Source: Bacteroidaceae bacterium (GTDB lineage Bacteria; Bacteroidota; Bacteroidia; Bacteroidales; Bacteroidaceae). From it: 39,326 bases of DNA. The translations under genes and the position numbers were made by a program. Positions 14,514 through 23,348 of the stretch are shown here, piece by piece (the first letter of the stretch is position 1; the number at the start of each line of letters is the position of its first letter). Where the stretch lies: positions 1 through 39,326 of the forward strand of contig JAFXZY010000049.1 in assembly GCA_017541025.1 (NCBI GenBank). The letters run 5' to 3'. The notes under the pieces were generated by a model that had not been told where the DNA came from, did no database searches, and saw only the letters and a list, made by a program, of their open reading frames with translations.

Positions 14514-15033
14514 TCTCTTTAAGACATTCTTTCAGATAGGACTTTTCACCTTCGGCGGCGGCTATGCCATGATACCGCTCATTGAGCAGAAGGTGGTAGA
14601 TGAAAAGCATTGGGTCGGCCACGAAGAGTTGGTCGATCTGATTGCTGTAGCCCAGAGTTGTCCCGGTGTCTTTGCCGTGAACATCAGTATCTTCATAGGC
14701 TACAAGCAGAAAGGTGTTTGGGGTGCTTTCCTAAGTACCTTGGGTGCCTGCCTGCCCTCTTTCATCATCATCCTGCTCATAGCCTTTGCCTTCATGCAGT
14801 TCAGGGACAATCCCTGGGTGGAGAAGTTCTTCAAAGGTCTGCGTCCTGCCGTAGTAGCCCTGATAGCTGCTCCTGTATTCCGTATGGCCAAGAGTTCCCA
14901 CATCAACCGCTACAACGTATGGATTCCCATTATGGCAGCCCTTGCCATCTGGCTGATAGGCGTTAGTCCTATATACATTATATTAATAGCCGGACTGGGC
15001 GGCTATGCCTATGGGCAGTATCTGAGGGATTAG
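14506..15033 (+). CDS. chrA: Half-size chromate transporter (CHR family), first subunit (175 aa)
   Basis: One CHR domain: an inner-membrane protein with about five to six spans and the family motifs FFQIGLFTFGGGYAMIPLIEQ (residues 6-26, quoted in part), AQSCPGVFAVN (49-59) and FFKGLRPAVVALI near residue 108. Full-length ChrA has two such halves; here, as in many Bacteroidota, the halves are separate genes that presumably pair. Known members export chromate, but many homologues have no proven substrate. The ATG lies 8 bases inside the end of purL, implying translational coupling with it. The partner gene follows after 162 bases of tandem repeats. Confidence 0.9.
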   Translation: MFDLFKTFFQIGLFTFGGGYAMIPLIEQKVVDEKHWVGHEELVDLIAVAQSCPGVFAVNISIFIGYKQKGVWGAFLSTLGACLPSFIIILLIAFAFMQFRDNPWVEKFFKGLRPAVVALIAAPVFRMAKSSHINRYNVWIPIMAALAIWLIGVSPIYIILIAGLGGYAYGQYLRD

Positions 15034-15195
15034 AGCCTCACCCTCCCGCCCCCTCTCCAAGAGAGAGGGGAGAGGTTAGAGATTAGAGATTAAAAAGAGC
15101 TGACGTTGACGTTAACGTTGACGTTAAAAAGAGATTAAAGATTAGAGATTAAAAAGAGTTGACGTTGACGTTAACGTTGACGTTAAAAAGAGAAA
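15034..15195. repeat. 59-bp tandem repeat and GC-rich block between the chr genes
   Basis: A GC-rich CCCTCTCC...GAGAGGGG block (15042-15075) is followed by two copies (15080-15138, 15139-15195) of a 59-bp unit. The unit is built of 7-bp AGATTAG/AGATTAA words and four 6-bp GACGTT/AACGTT words. The two copies differ at about one base over the repeat core (AGAGCTGACG against AGAGTTGACG). Confidence 0.85.
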
Positions 15196-15774
15196 ATGGT
15201 ACTGTTATTATTAAGATTATTCTGGACGTTTTTCCTCATCGGACTTTTCGGATTCGGTGGAGGATATGCCATGATATCCATGATTCAGACTGAGGTGGTT
15301 ACGCATCAGCACTGGATGACAATGGGACAGTTTACGGATATTGTGGCCATCAGTCAGAGTACGCCTGGCCCTATCGGTATCAACAGTGCCACTTACGTAG
15401 GATATACAGCTATGGTGAATGCCGGGTACGATCCAGCCTGGGGTATTCTGGGCAGTTTTATTGCCACCTTTGCCGTTGTCTTTCCCTGCTTTGTTCTTAT
15501 GCTTATCATCAGCAGGTTCCTGATGAAGTACAAAAACCACAGTGCAGTAGAGAGCACCTTCCAAGGTCTGCGTCCTGCCGTAGTAGGTCTTCTGGCAGCT
15601 GCTGCCCTGTTGCTCATGAACGAGGAAAACTTTGGCAACATCTCCGAAACACCCTGGCAGTTCTGGATAAGCATAGGGATTTTCTGCTTCGCCATGATAG
15701 CCCACCGCGTTTACAAAACAAGCCCCATACTTATTATTCTGTTATGCGGAATAACAGGAATGCTCCTGTTCTAA
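15196..15774 (+). CDS. chrA: Half-size chromate transporter (CHR family), second subunit (192 aa)
   Basis: The second CHR domain, with FFLIGLFGFGGGYAMISMIQ near residue 11, SQSTPGPIGINSATYVGY (54-71) and TFQGLRPAVVGLL near 119. About six membrane spans are predicted. It has the PGPIGIN form of the motif rather than the PGVFAVN of the first subunit, a common N-half/C-half difference in this family. It probably forms a heterodimeric transporter with the 175-aa partner. Its stop codon lies in the loop of a hairpin shared with the convergent CotH-family gene. Confidence 0.9.
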   Translation: MVLLLLRLFWTFFLIGLFGFGGGYAMISMIQTEVVTHQHWMTMGQFTDIVAISQSTPGPIGINSATYVGYTAMVNAGYDPAWGILGSFIATFAVVFPCFVLMLIISRFLMKYKNHSAVESTFQGLRPAVVGLLAAAALLLMNEENFGNISETPWQFWISIGIFCFAMIAHRVYKTSPILIILLCGITGMLLF

Positions 15775-15789
15775 TAACAGAAGCATTCC
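15757..15789. terminator. Hairpin between convergent genes
   Basis: GGAATGCT pairs with AGCATTCC, with an inner CTGTT/AACAG stem. The chrA stop codon sits in the loop. U-tracts are weak, so it may be only a partial bidirectional terminator. Confidence 0.45.
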
Positions 15790-15815
15790 ACAATATCTAC
15801 CAATAAGATTTTAAC

Positions 15816-18800
15816 TTACAACTTTACCTTATGCGAACGGCTGTGTCCGTTTACCGTCCACTTGAGGATGTAAACGCCACCAGGTAACATAGAAGCATCA
15901 ACAGCCTTTGACACACTGCCGGATGCCAGCATACGTCCGTTCAGGTCATATACGGCTATGGTTCCCTGTACATTCTCTACGTCATTGGGGATTCTGATGT
16001 GAATCTGCTTGTTGCTATCCATTGTAATACGATAGTCGAAGTCCTCCTTCCATATAGAAGCGATACCATCCACAATACTCTCATCAGCCTTCACAATGTA
16101 CCACTGACGCGTTGGCTTAGAAGCATTATCGGCATTATTGGTCCAACTGATAACAGGGTTACCGTCTTCACTGCCCCCATTGGAATTATTCCAAGCCAGA
16201 TGGGTCTCTTTGTTCTCAATGGCCCAGTTGTCACCAGCCTGAACAAAGCGCCACAACTGACGATTGTCCTTCTCATCAACAGGCTGCACCTGCAACTGTG
16301 CCCCTGTTGCATATTGTCCATCATCAGAACCCTCAGCCATATCGGTAATAGCCAGATTACTCTCACGACTCACGAAGCGGTAGTAGTCGGCTGTGACGGG
16401 TTGAATCTGCCAATGCTGGGTCATATATCTGTTGTCATCGGGATTCCAAGTACCCAACAAGTCGCTTCCGTCGCATATGTCCACAGGATGATCCACTCCT
16501 ACATTATATATATAATAATAAGCATTTTTGTCTATCCCCATAGGATTGGTTGGCTCTGGGTCGGGTGGTTGTATTCCATCAGGATTGGGGAATACCGTTG
16601 ACAGGTAAGCTGCGTGCTCCACCAAGAAAGTCTTCAGATAGTCTATACCCTCCTGATACGTACTGAAGAGTTGCAGCTCGTCCCAAGTACGCTGGTTGAT
16701 GGGCCAAATCTGGTAGTTGAGTTGCTGACTCTCATCTATCACAGCAGCCAGACTATCCACGAAGGAAAGCGTCTTATCCACAAGGTTTTCCTGCAGAACG
16801 GCCTTGTGCCATCTGCGTCCTATCAGGTTAAGGAACCAGGGGTCGTTATACATCCTTCTGAACCATTGTCTTTCGTTGCTGCTATATCCGTAATCAATCA
16901 TCAGTTTGTCCGTCATCTCACCCAAACGATAGCAGTTATTAAAGGCAATGTCGTAATCCCAGATGGGGCCCATATACAAATGGTCGTCAGCCTGATCCTT
17001 ATAGCAATAGATGCTGTACAAACCATCGCAGTTGGCAGTGTACTCTACCGTCAGATACCATGATGCAAGAGCAAGGCTGTCAAAGAGCGCACGATAACCA
17101 TTTTCAGGGTCTTGATAATCAGCCGAGAAGATATGAGACTCTACATTGTTCATGAAATCCCTGATATATTCAATCTGATTATACTGAATCACATCCTCGT
17201 CAGGTGACTTCACACCTACAGACACCCCTCTGTTTGTTCTAAAGTTGATTTCCTGACTGCCACCAGGCGAGCCTACCTCCATAAAGTAACCACCTGAGAT
17301 GTCAGAATCTTCTGTAGGAATCTCTTCCTGCTCCACTATATCGATGCGGTGTGGTCGTATATCTATATGATCGCTTATCTGATAATTTCCAATATAATTT
17401 CCATTGAGGGTTAAGTCAACGAACTTGGCAGCAGGAACAAATTTCTGTCCCAACTGCTCGCCAATGAAGCTGGCAACTGCATTACGGATAAGTGTCTTGT
17501 CAACAGCGTTAGCCATCAAGGTCCAGTTACGTGCTTTGGCATACCCTTTACCAAGGAATTTCTCCTTCGTCTTGAACTTTATACGATAAGGTTTCTTGGG
17601 AACACCCCATGTACTGTTACCACGACCACGAATCTGCAGCGAGTCGATAAACTCGGTCTCTCCATCCTGAATGCGCCACAACTTGGCATATTTGTAGTTG
17701 TACTTACTGTCGATATTTGAGCCGTCGTAAGTATTGATATAAACAGCTGGCAGATTGGTAAGCTGTTTCATATATGTGGGTGATCCGCCATCCTGCAGAT
17801 TCTTCAATTCGGCACAGAATATATCATAAGCCTCTTGAAGTTCCTGCAAATCATCATCGGTAATATCTCCATCTGCCATTGTATTCCCCTCATCAATCAG
17901 CATCCTAAGACGTGTAGCATAGTGTCCCATATCAGCAATATAAGAGGGGCCGTAAACAGTTACGTGAGTGGGGAAAAATTCGGCAAAATGGCCAAAGTGA
18001 TTACCAGATGAATTCTCCAGAATGGTGAAACGCAGAGACTTATATTTTTTATCGCCTAACGAAACGGGGTCGGAAGTGAATTCCTGACCAGAACTGGCAT
18101 TGCCCAGTACTATTTCGCCCAGATCATCCCACTGTGAATTATTGTTGCTTCCCAAGACACCCATCAGCGTAACATGGTTACCGGACTCAAATCGGCGCAC
18201 CACATAAAGACCGATATTGCCACCCACAGGTTCATTAAAATCAACCTGGATATAATGTGTCTCATGTACCTGACTGTGCCAATCGCTATGCCAGAAGGTA
18301 TACGGATTGTAGTCCACCAGATACTCTATGTGTTGGCCCTCCTGCCAGTCGCTGGCATTACTGCTCAACTGGTTTGCTGTTATATAAATCACCTCAGACT
18401 CTTTTCCTACAGCTAACTTATATATATCCTTGGATTTCTCAAGCAATTCGCGGTATTCCTTTACCAAGGGAGCATCCATTTCGAGGCGTAAAGCATCGTA
18501 TGCTTTCTGCAACTCCTGCATCTTTCCCGAGGTTATCTCTTCGTCCTTCAGGTTCTCGCCTTCTGTTATCAGTTTTTTCAGATTGCTGGCTGTGTATCCC
18601 AAAACAGACTCATAAAAGGGCCCAGGATAGTGCATGGGATAGAACTCTGCAAAATGGCCGAAAATATTTCCATCTGTATTGGCCAGAATAGTGAAGCGTA
18701 AAGATTTATAGGACTTTCCGCCTAAGGATACAGGGTCTGTAGTATATTCCTGACCAGAACTGGCATTACCAAGCTCCATCTCACCCAAGTTATCCCACTG

Positions 18801-19859
18801 TGTATTGTCGTTACTACCCAGAACGCCCATCAGCGTCACGTGGTTAGCTGCCGTCTTGCGTCTGAGCACATACAGGCCGACATTATCAGATACAGGCTCA
18901 CTAAAGTCCACCTGTATGTAATGCGTTTCAGTAACCTGACCGTGCCAATCGCTATGCCAGAAGCTGTCAGGGTCGCCATCCACCAGATACTCTATGTGCT
19001 GCCCTTCGGCATAATCACTGGCATTACTACTCAACTGATTAGCAGAAACAGGAATCTGCTCCATCGGCTCTATTACAGCCTGCTGATAAAGTACCTTGGA
19101 TTTAGCCAGCAGTTCACGGTATTGCCCTGCCACACTCATCCCTAGTTCGGCACAAAAAGCGTCATATGCTTCCTGCAATTCCTGCAACATCCTGGAAGTT
19201 ATCTTGTCATCCGTCAGATACTCTCCTTCTTCAATCTGATACTTCAGATTGTTTGCAAGGTTACCCAAGTCAGACTGATAAAAGGGACCAGGGTAATGAT
19301 AAGGATGAAACTCTGCAAAATGACCGAAAATGGTTCCATTTGTATTCTCCAGAATTGTAAAGCGCAAAGACTTGTAGGACTCTTCGCCTAAAGAAATCAG
19401 GTCTGAGGTATATTCCAATCCGTAATATGCATTGCCCAACCAGATTTCTCCCAAGTCGTCCCAATTCTCATTATCGTTGCTGCCCAAAACGCCCATCAGC
19501 GTTACATGGTTAGCCTCTGTTCTGCGCCTTACCACATACAGACCGATATTGTCGGATACAGGCTCATTAAAATCTATCTGTATGTAATGAGTATCATAAA
19601 CTTGGTTGTGCCAGTCGCTATGCCAGAACGTATTAGGATTGCCGTCCACCAGATTATCTATGTGCTGGCCTTCCTCGTAATCACTGGCATTACTACTCAA
19701 CTGATTGCCGGAAACGCGTATAATTTCCAACTCGTTTTCGATGGCTTGCTGATATATCTCTTTGGATTTAGCAAGCAAATCATGGTATTGCTCTGCTATG
19801 GTCTGCGCCCCCAGGGAAAGGGAGCACAAACTTAGCAGCGCTGCATAAAGCAGTCGCAT
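15816..19859 (-). CDS. Giant secreted CotH-family protein with three discoidin-like repeats and a lectin domain (1347 aa)
   Basis: A signal peptide (1-18, ending SLGAQ) is followed by three consecutive modules of ~220 residues (about 22-240, 241-462, 463-690). Each has a helical start (YRELLAKSK type), an F5/8-type discoidin-like beta domain (NQLSSNASD, FWHSDWH, HVTLMGVLGSN) and a helical end. The CotH kinase-like domain (~691-1095) has RGRGNSTWG near 745, KARNWTLMANAVDKTLIRN, and GPIWDYDIAFNN near 966. A ricin-like beta-trefoil follows (~1110-1253, with QHWQIQPV and RQLWRF repeats), then a C-terminal secretion-type beta domain (~1275-1347, AVYDLNGRML...GGVYILKW). Spore-coat CotH is a protein kinase; the role of bacterial surface versions is unknown. 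The carbohydrate-binding parts suggest attachment to glycans. It begins only 18 bases after DUF5606, so it is the last gene of the nusB transcript. Confidence 0.9.
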   Translation of the reverse strand: MRLLYAALLSLCSLSLGAQTIAEQYHDLLAKSKEIYQQAIENELEIIRVSGNQLSSNASDYEEGQHIDNLVDGNPNTFWHSDWHNQVYDTHYIQIDFNEPVSDNIGLYVVRRRTEANHVTLMGVLGSNDNENWDDLGEIWLGNAYYGLEYTSDLISLGEESYKSLRFTILENTNGTIFGHFAEFHPYHYPGPFYQSDLGNLANNLKYQIEEGEYLTDDKITSRMLQELQEAYDAFCAELGMSVAGQYRELLAKSKVLYQQAVIEPMEQIPVSANQLSSNASDYAEGQHIEYLVDGDPDSFWHSDWHGQVTETHYIQVDFSEPVSDNVGLYVLRRKTAANHVTLMGVLGSNDNTQWDNLGEMELGNASSGQEYTTDPVSLGGKSYKSLRFTILANTDGNIFGHFAEFYPMHYPGPFYESVLGYTASNLKKLITEGENLKDEEITSGKMQELQKAYDALRLEMDAPLVKEYRELLEKSKDIYKLAVGKESEVIYITANQLSSNASDWQEGQHIEYLVDYNPYTFWHSDWHSQVHETHYIQVDFNEPVGGNIGLYVVRRFESGNHVTLMGVLGSNNNSQWDDLGEIVLGNASSGQEFTSDPVSLGDKKYKSLRFTILENSSGNHFGHFAEFFPTHVTVYGPSYIADMGHYATRLRMLIDEGNTMADGDITDDDLQELQEAYDIFCAELKNLQDGGSPTYMKQLTNLPAVYINTYDGSNIDSKYNYKYAKLWRIQDGETEFIDSLQIRGRGNSTWGVPKKPYRIKFKTKEKFLGKGYAKARNWTLMANAVDKTLIRNAVASFIGEQLGQKFVPAAKFVDLTLNGNYIGNYQISDHIDIRPHRIDIVEQEEIPTEDSDISGGYFMEVGSPGGSQEINFRTNRGVSVGVKSPDEDVIQYNQIEYIRDFMNNVESHIFSADYQDPENGYRALFDSLALASWYLTVEYTANCDGLYSIYCYKDQADDHLYMGPIWDYDIAFNNCYRLGEMTDKLMIDYGYSSNERQWFRRMYNDPWFLNLIGRRWHKAVLQENLVDKTLSFVDSLAAVIDESQQLNYQIWPINQRTWDELQLFSTYQEGIDYLKTFLVEHAAYLSTVFPNPDGIQPPDPEPTNPMGIDKNAYYYIYNVGVDHPVDICDGSDLLGTWNPDDNRYMTQHWQIQPVTADYYRFVSRESNLAITDMAEGSDDGQYATGAQLQVQPVDEKDNRQLWRFVQAGDNWAIENKETHLAWNNSNGGSEDGNPVISWTNNADNASKPTRQWYIVKADESIVDGIASIWKEDFDYRITMDSNKQIHIRIPNDVENVQGTIAVYDLNGRMLASGSVSKAVDASMLPGGVYILKWTVNGHSRSHKVKL

Positions 19860-19877
19860 TTTATGTTAGTTTTAGGA

Positions 19878-20297
19878 TTATTCTTCTGTATCTTCGGTCT
19901 TAGGCTCTTCGAAATCGGTAATTTCATTCTCTATAAGAATGTTGTACCACTGAGCCAGTTTCTTCATATCAGCAGGATATACACGGTCGCGGTCGTAGTT
20001 AGGAAGGGCTTCTCCCATAAAGGCAGCCAACTCATCCTTACTTGCCTTCTTATAATCGAGGCTCGTCTTCTTGCCGCCTTCCTTCTCCAGGATGTTCTTG
20101 AATACACGACGCAGGGGCACCTCTTCATCATCGGTATACATAGCGATGTCAGCCAACGAGATTACCTTGTCGGCACCAAACACAGGCATACGCTTCTTCT
20201 GAGCATCCAATGTTTCTACAATAAGACTATTGTTTCCTCGAGATAATAACTTGTACAAACCGGGTTTGCCGGATATTGCCAAAATCTTTTCTAACAT
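19878..20297 (-). CDS. DUF5606 family protein (139 aa)
   Basis: A small soluble protein with the family's features: an N-terminal segment MLEKILAISGKPGLYKLLSRGNNSLIVETLD that resembles a small beta-barrel, a central SLADIAMYTDDEEVPLRRVF segment, then YDRDRVYPADMKKLAQWYNIL and an acidic tail. The family is known only from Bacteroidota, usually next to coaE or yajC as here; no function is established. Nucleic-acid binding is possible from the basic barrel-like start (inference). Confidence 0.8.
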   Translation of the reverse strand: MLEKILAISGKPGLYKLLSRGNNSLIVETLDAQKKRMPVFGADKVISLADIAMYTDDEEVPLRRVFKNILEKEGGKKTSLDYKKASKDELAAFMGEALPNYDRDRVYPADMKKLAQWYNILIENEITDFEEPKTEDTEE

Positions 20298-20340
20298 GTT
20301 TCTTTTTATCTTGTTTTGTTAATAATTACTTTTTCTTTTT

Positions 20341-20940
20341 TTATATCTCTGTCAGATTGAGTGTAATCTTTTCCAGTATCCTTTGCAAGGCATCCAGCAA
20401 ATCCGTCTTTCCTTCTGTTACGTTATCTATAATATAATCAGCCTTCTCCCGTTGTTGTTCAGACTGCTGCATACCTATACGGGCCTCTATCTGTTCACGT
20501 ATACTGCCATCGCGCTTCATAGCACGCTGAATGCGCAGTTCCAAAGGAGCGTTTACAAAAAGGACCTTATCGACGAGCGTATCAAATCCGCTCTCATACA
20601 ATATGGCGCTTTCTACAGCTACCACTTCGGAATCCTGCTGTTTCGCCCATTTGCCTATATCACTTCTGACAGCCGGATGAACAATAGCATTCACCTTCTG
20701 TACATGTTGCTCGTTGGCGAACAGGTAATCGGCCAGAACTTTCTTCTGTAACTTTCCTTCCTTAAATATAGGAGCGCCTACCAGTTCGGTCAGTTCCTGC
20801 CTTATTTCCTCGTCCTCGGAAATAAGGCGCTTTGCTTCAGCATCACAATCATAGACTGGCACATTCATTTGCTCCCGTAAGAGAGAAGAGATGTAACTCT
20901 TTCCACTTCCTATACCGCCTGTGACTCCCAATACAACCAT
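20341..20940 (-). CDS. coaE: Dephospho-CoA kinase (199 aa)
   Basis: Catalyses the last step of coenzyme A synthesis, phosphorylating the 3'-hydroxyl of dephospho-CoA with ATP. The Walker A loop GGIGSGKS (residues 8-15) is at the start, followed by PVYDCDAEAKRL, the conserved VNAIVHPAVR segment, and the lid-like RAMKRDGS. Length is typical. It lies between ybbR and DUF5606 on one strand with 19- and 43-base gaps, so it belongs to the nusB operon. Confidence 0.95.
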   Translation of the reverse strand: MVVLGVTGGIGSGKSYISSLLREQMNVPVYDCDAEAKRLISEDEEIRQELTELVGAPIFKEGKLQKKVLADYLFANEQHVQKVNAIVHPAVRSDIGKWAKQQDSEVVAVESAILYESGFDTLVDKVLFVNAPLELRIQRAMKRDGSIREQIEARIGMQQSEQQREKADYIIDNVTEGKTDLLDALQRILEKITLNLTEI

Positions 20941-20959
20941 ATTCTTTGCGTTCTTGAAC

Positions 20960-21967
20960 CTATTGGTTGGTACCTTCTATATCAACCCTTTCAATCAAAT
21001 AATCAATCTCTTGAGGAGATATTCGGGCATTGGTAACACCTTCAGGAAGGGACTTCAAGTGCAGGCGGTACTTGTCGGACGGATTCTGCAACAACTCCTC
21101 GTATGTAACAGCTAGTACAAAGTTATCTGCCGTTATACGACGATACTGCCCAGACTCTACACGGAATGTGACCTTTGCTTTTGAAGGAAAAGTACGCAAC
21201 TCCCTGTCGCCAGGGAAATTCAATCCTATGATGGGCACTTCCACTGTCTTTTCAGCATAATAACCCACAAACGCCGTCATCTCCACCTTGCTAGGTAAAT
21301 ATTCCACTCCCTTCATCCGACGGAATGAAATATTTTGTGTGTAATTCTCTTTCAAACCCAACAGATTTACGGCCTGAGTATATGCATACTGCATGGTATC
21401 AAGCACGTTCCCTGGAGCATACACCATTACGCTGTCCTCAGAAAGGTTTATAGACTGAATATAATTCTGGGGCGAAGCACTTATGATACCGCAAACTTTA
21501 ACGGGGAACAGCTTGGAGACACCTCTGTTATAATAATACTCCAAAGTATCGGGACGTACGGAAATAATACGGCTGGAAACTCCCAACTGACTCTGTATCA
21601 GCCGTTGCAAATCAGATAGAGGGACCTGTACTCTGGCATTGGTCTGGCCAGCGTCATACTTTTCAAAGTCCACCTCTATGGCATTCTGTACCGTATAACG
21701 GAAAAAGCGCAACAGCGAAGTTCCCCTATCTCTGATGATAATATGAACTTCCGAAGGCAGTTCTGTTGTGATATGAACCTTTTCGGGGACATTTTTCAGC
21801 GTTAAGGGGACGGAGATTTCCATTTCAAACGTCTCGTTTAGGGTCTGTAACAACCAAAAGCCTGCAGAAACCACCAAGAAGAAGAGGAAGACAAAAAACT
21901 CATGGCTTTTCTTGCCAAAGAAGATGTTTCTTATCCTCACCCATACCTTTGCCAGTCCGTATCCCAT
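20960..21967 (-). CDS. YbbR-domain membrane protein (335 aa)
   Basis: One N-terminal membrane segment (~24-40, FFVFLFFLVVSAGFWLL) anchors several YbbR-type beta repeats outside (from ~residue 50: ISVPLTLKNVPEKVHI; later VPIIGLNFPGDRELRTFPSKAKVTF). YbbR proteins (CdaR in Firmicutes) bind or regulate the c-di-AMP cyclase CdaA; in Bacteroidota the gene lies in this nusB-yajC-coaE cluster and its partner is unproven. Length fits the Bacteroidota version. Confidence 0.88.
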   Translation of the reverse strand: MGYGLAKVWVRIRNIFFGKKSHEFFVFLFFLVVSAGFWLLQTLNETFEMEISVPLTLKNVPEKVHITTELPSEVHIIIRDRGTSLLRFFRYTVQNAIEVDFEKYDAGQTNARVQVPLSDLQRLIQSQLGVSSRIISVRPDTLEYYYNRGVSKLFPVKVCGIISASPQNYIQSINLSEDSVMVYAPGNVLDTMQYAYTQAVNLLGLKENYTQNISFRRMKGVEYLPSKVEMTAFVGYYAEKTVEVPIIGLNFPGDRELRTFPSKAKVTFRVESGQYRRITADNFVLAVTYEELLQNPSDKYRLHLKSLPEGVTNARISPQEIDYLIERVDIEGTNQ

Positions 21968-22007
21968 AGTGCAGACTTATGTTAACAAAAGTGTAGCCCT
22001 CGAATGC

Positions 22008-22280
22008 TTATTGGGCAGGCTGAGCCTGAGCATATACCGAGTTTCGGTCAACCTTAATACGAACACCGTTTGCAACCTCAATCATCAGTGTATTGTCGTT
22101 CTCGTCTATTTGCTTAACCACACCATAGATACCCCCGGCTGTCACTACAGCCTGTCCAACGGTAATACTGTTACGGAAGTTCTGAATCTCTTTCTGTCTC
22201 TTCTGCTGAGGACGAATCATAAAAAAATACATGATGGCAAAAAGAGCCACAATCATCAAAAGTCCACTGTATTGCTGCAT
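22008..22280 (-). CDS. yajC: Preprotein translocase accessory subunit YajC (90 aa)
   Basis: One membrane segment at the start (LLMIVALFAIMYFFMIRPQQKR, residues ~7-28, quoted around the hallmark RPQQKR), then the small cytoplasmic domain with VGQAVVTAGGIYGVV and VANGVRIKVDR. YajC associates with SecDF at the Sec translocon. It lies 11 bases after nusB in the same direction. Confidence 0.93.
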   Translation of the reverse strand: MQQYSGLLMIVALFAIMYFFMIRPQQKRQKEIQNFRNSITVGQAVVTAGGIYGVVKQIDENDNTLMIEVANGVRIKVDRNSVYAQAQPAQ

Positions 22281-22291
22281 TTTGTTCTTAT

Positions 22292-23221
22292 TTAATTATT
22301 TTTAATCAGTTTATTCTCTTCGGTCAGTCTTTTGGCTATGTTGTCCAACGTGGCATTTATGTACTTGCCGCTCTTGCTGGTACTGTACATCTTAGCAATT
22401 TCAACATATTCGTTGATGCTCACACTGACAGGTATACCTGGGAAGGAAATAATCTCTGCCAAAGCCAATTGCAGAATGATACGATCCATCAATGCCACAC
22501 GATTGATATCCCACTTACGGGTGGTAGATGCTATCAAGTCGTAATAATAATCCTTGTTGGAAATTGCCTTTTGCAATAAACGGGTTGCAAACTCCTGGTC
22601 TGAAACATCCTTATATTCAGGCATCAGGGGTTGGTCGGCTGTACTTTCAGCGGTGAATCTGTTTATTGTCTTCAACACAAAGGTATCCACAATCACCTTA
22701 TCATCATTCCAATAGAGATCCATTTCCTCCAATACGGAATCCAGCTCCTCGTTGTTGCAAATCAAATGACGATAGATAAGACGCCAAATCTCCCTATCTT
22801 CCTCATAAGAATTCTTGCCCGATGTCATATAGGTCTTATAGAACTCACAATCCTCTATCTTACCATACAGCGAGCGCACATACTCTTCCTGATCAGCCCA
22901 ATCAAAACGCTGATTTTCTCTGTACTTCTGCAACTGCTTATTAGATTCCAGCTGATGCATGAAGCGGTTTTCAACAAATTTGGCACTCAAGAAGGCATTC
23001 TCGCCAAGACGCTTTGCCCTGCTTTGACGCATTTCCAGCATACGCAATGCCATACGGTTCAGTTCCACCATAAGTAGCAGCATACAGTTGTACAGGTCAT
23101 AAGCTCTGGACAAGCTCAGGAGCAACTCATTCTCTGCCGCTGCAGGATTCTTGCTTCCATTCTGATAATAAGAATAGGTAATTTGAACAAGTTTCAATCG
23201 AATTAATTCGCGATTTATCAT
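22292..23221 (-). CDS. nusB: Transcription antitermination factor NusB, long Bacteroidota form (309 aa)
   Basis: The NusB fold is in the last ~140 residues (DQEFATRLLQKAISNKDYYYDLI..., MDRIILQLALAEIISFPGIPVSVSINEYVEIAKMYS, ending KYINATLDNIAKRL). An N-terminal half of ~160 residues, typical of Bacteroidota, starts MINRELIRLKLVQITYS, itself NusB-like. NusB with NusE (S10) binds boxA RNA to prevent early termination in rRNA operons. The start is set at 23221, not the earlier ATG at 23248, because the promoter's -7 box overlaps the longer version. First gene of the nusB-yajC-ybbR-coaE-DUF5606-CotH run. Confidence 0.92.
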   Translation of the reverse strand: MINRELIRLKLVQITYSYYQNGSKNPAAAENELLLSLSRAYDLYNCMLLLMVELNRMALRMLEMRQSRAKRLGENAFLSAKFVENRFMHQLESNKQLQKYRENQRFDWADQEEYVRSLYGKIEDCEFYKTYMTSGKNSYEEDREIWRLIYRHLICNNEELDSVLEEMDLYWNDDKVIVDTFVLKTINRFTAESTADQPLMPEYKDVSDQEFATRLLQKAISNKDYYYDLIASTTRKWDINRVALMDRIILQLALAEIISFPGIPVSVSINEYVEIAKMYSTSKSGKYINATLDNIAKRLTEENKLIKNN

Positions 23222-23234
23222 ACTATTACACTTA

Positions 23235-23276
23235 AAATGAGGGTACAAAAGTACTCATTTTACCCCATATAGGCAA
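23235..23276 (-). promoter_or_regulatory. Promoter of nusB with overlapping dyad
   Basis: TTG (23276-23274), a 20-bp spacer and TACTTTTG (23253-23246) on the minus strand. The -7 box sits in an inverted repeat: AAAATGAGGGTAC (23235-23247) and GTACTCATTTT (23251-23261) pair apart from two extra bases. The dyad could be an operator or only an RNA hairpin at the transcript start. Confidence 0.6.
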
Positions 23277-23335
23277 TTTTTTTGCATTTTTTTTGGAAGA
23301 TAAAGAAAATATGAAGAATTTTGAACCCGCTTTTA

Positions 23336-23343
23336 TATATTTG
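23336..23343 (+). promoter_or_regulatory. -7 box of the DUF3276 gene, very close to the start codon
   Basis: TATATTTG fits the consensus and ends five bases before the ATG at 23349, which would give a leaderless or nearly leaderless message. No TTG lies at the right -33 distance, so the assignment is tentative. Confidence 0.45.
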
Positions 23344-23348
23344 CAAAC

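Noticed and set aside
23222-23248. Longer N-terminus for NusB
   Set aside because: The ATG at 23248 falls in the -7 box; the family start MINREL is at 23221.
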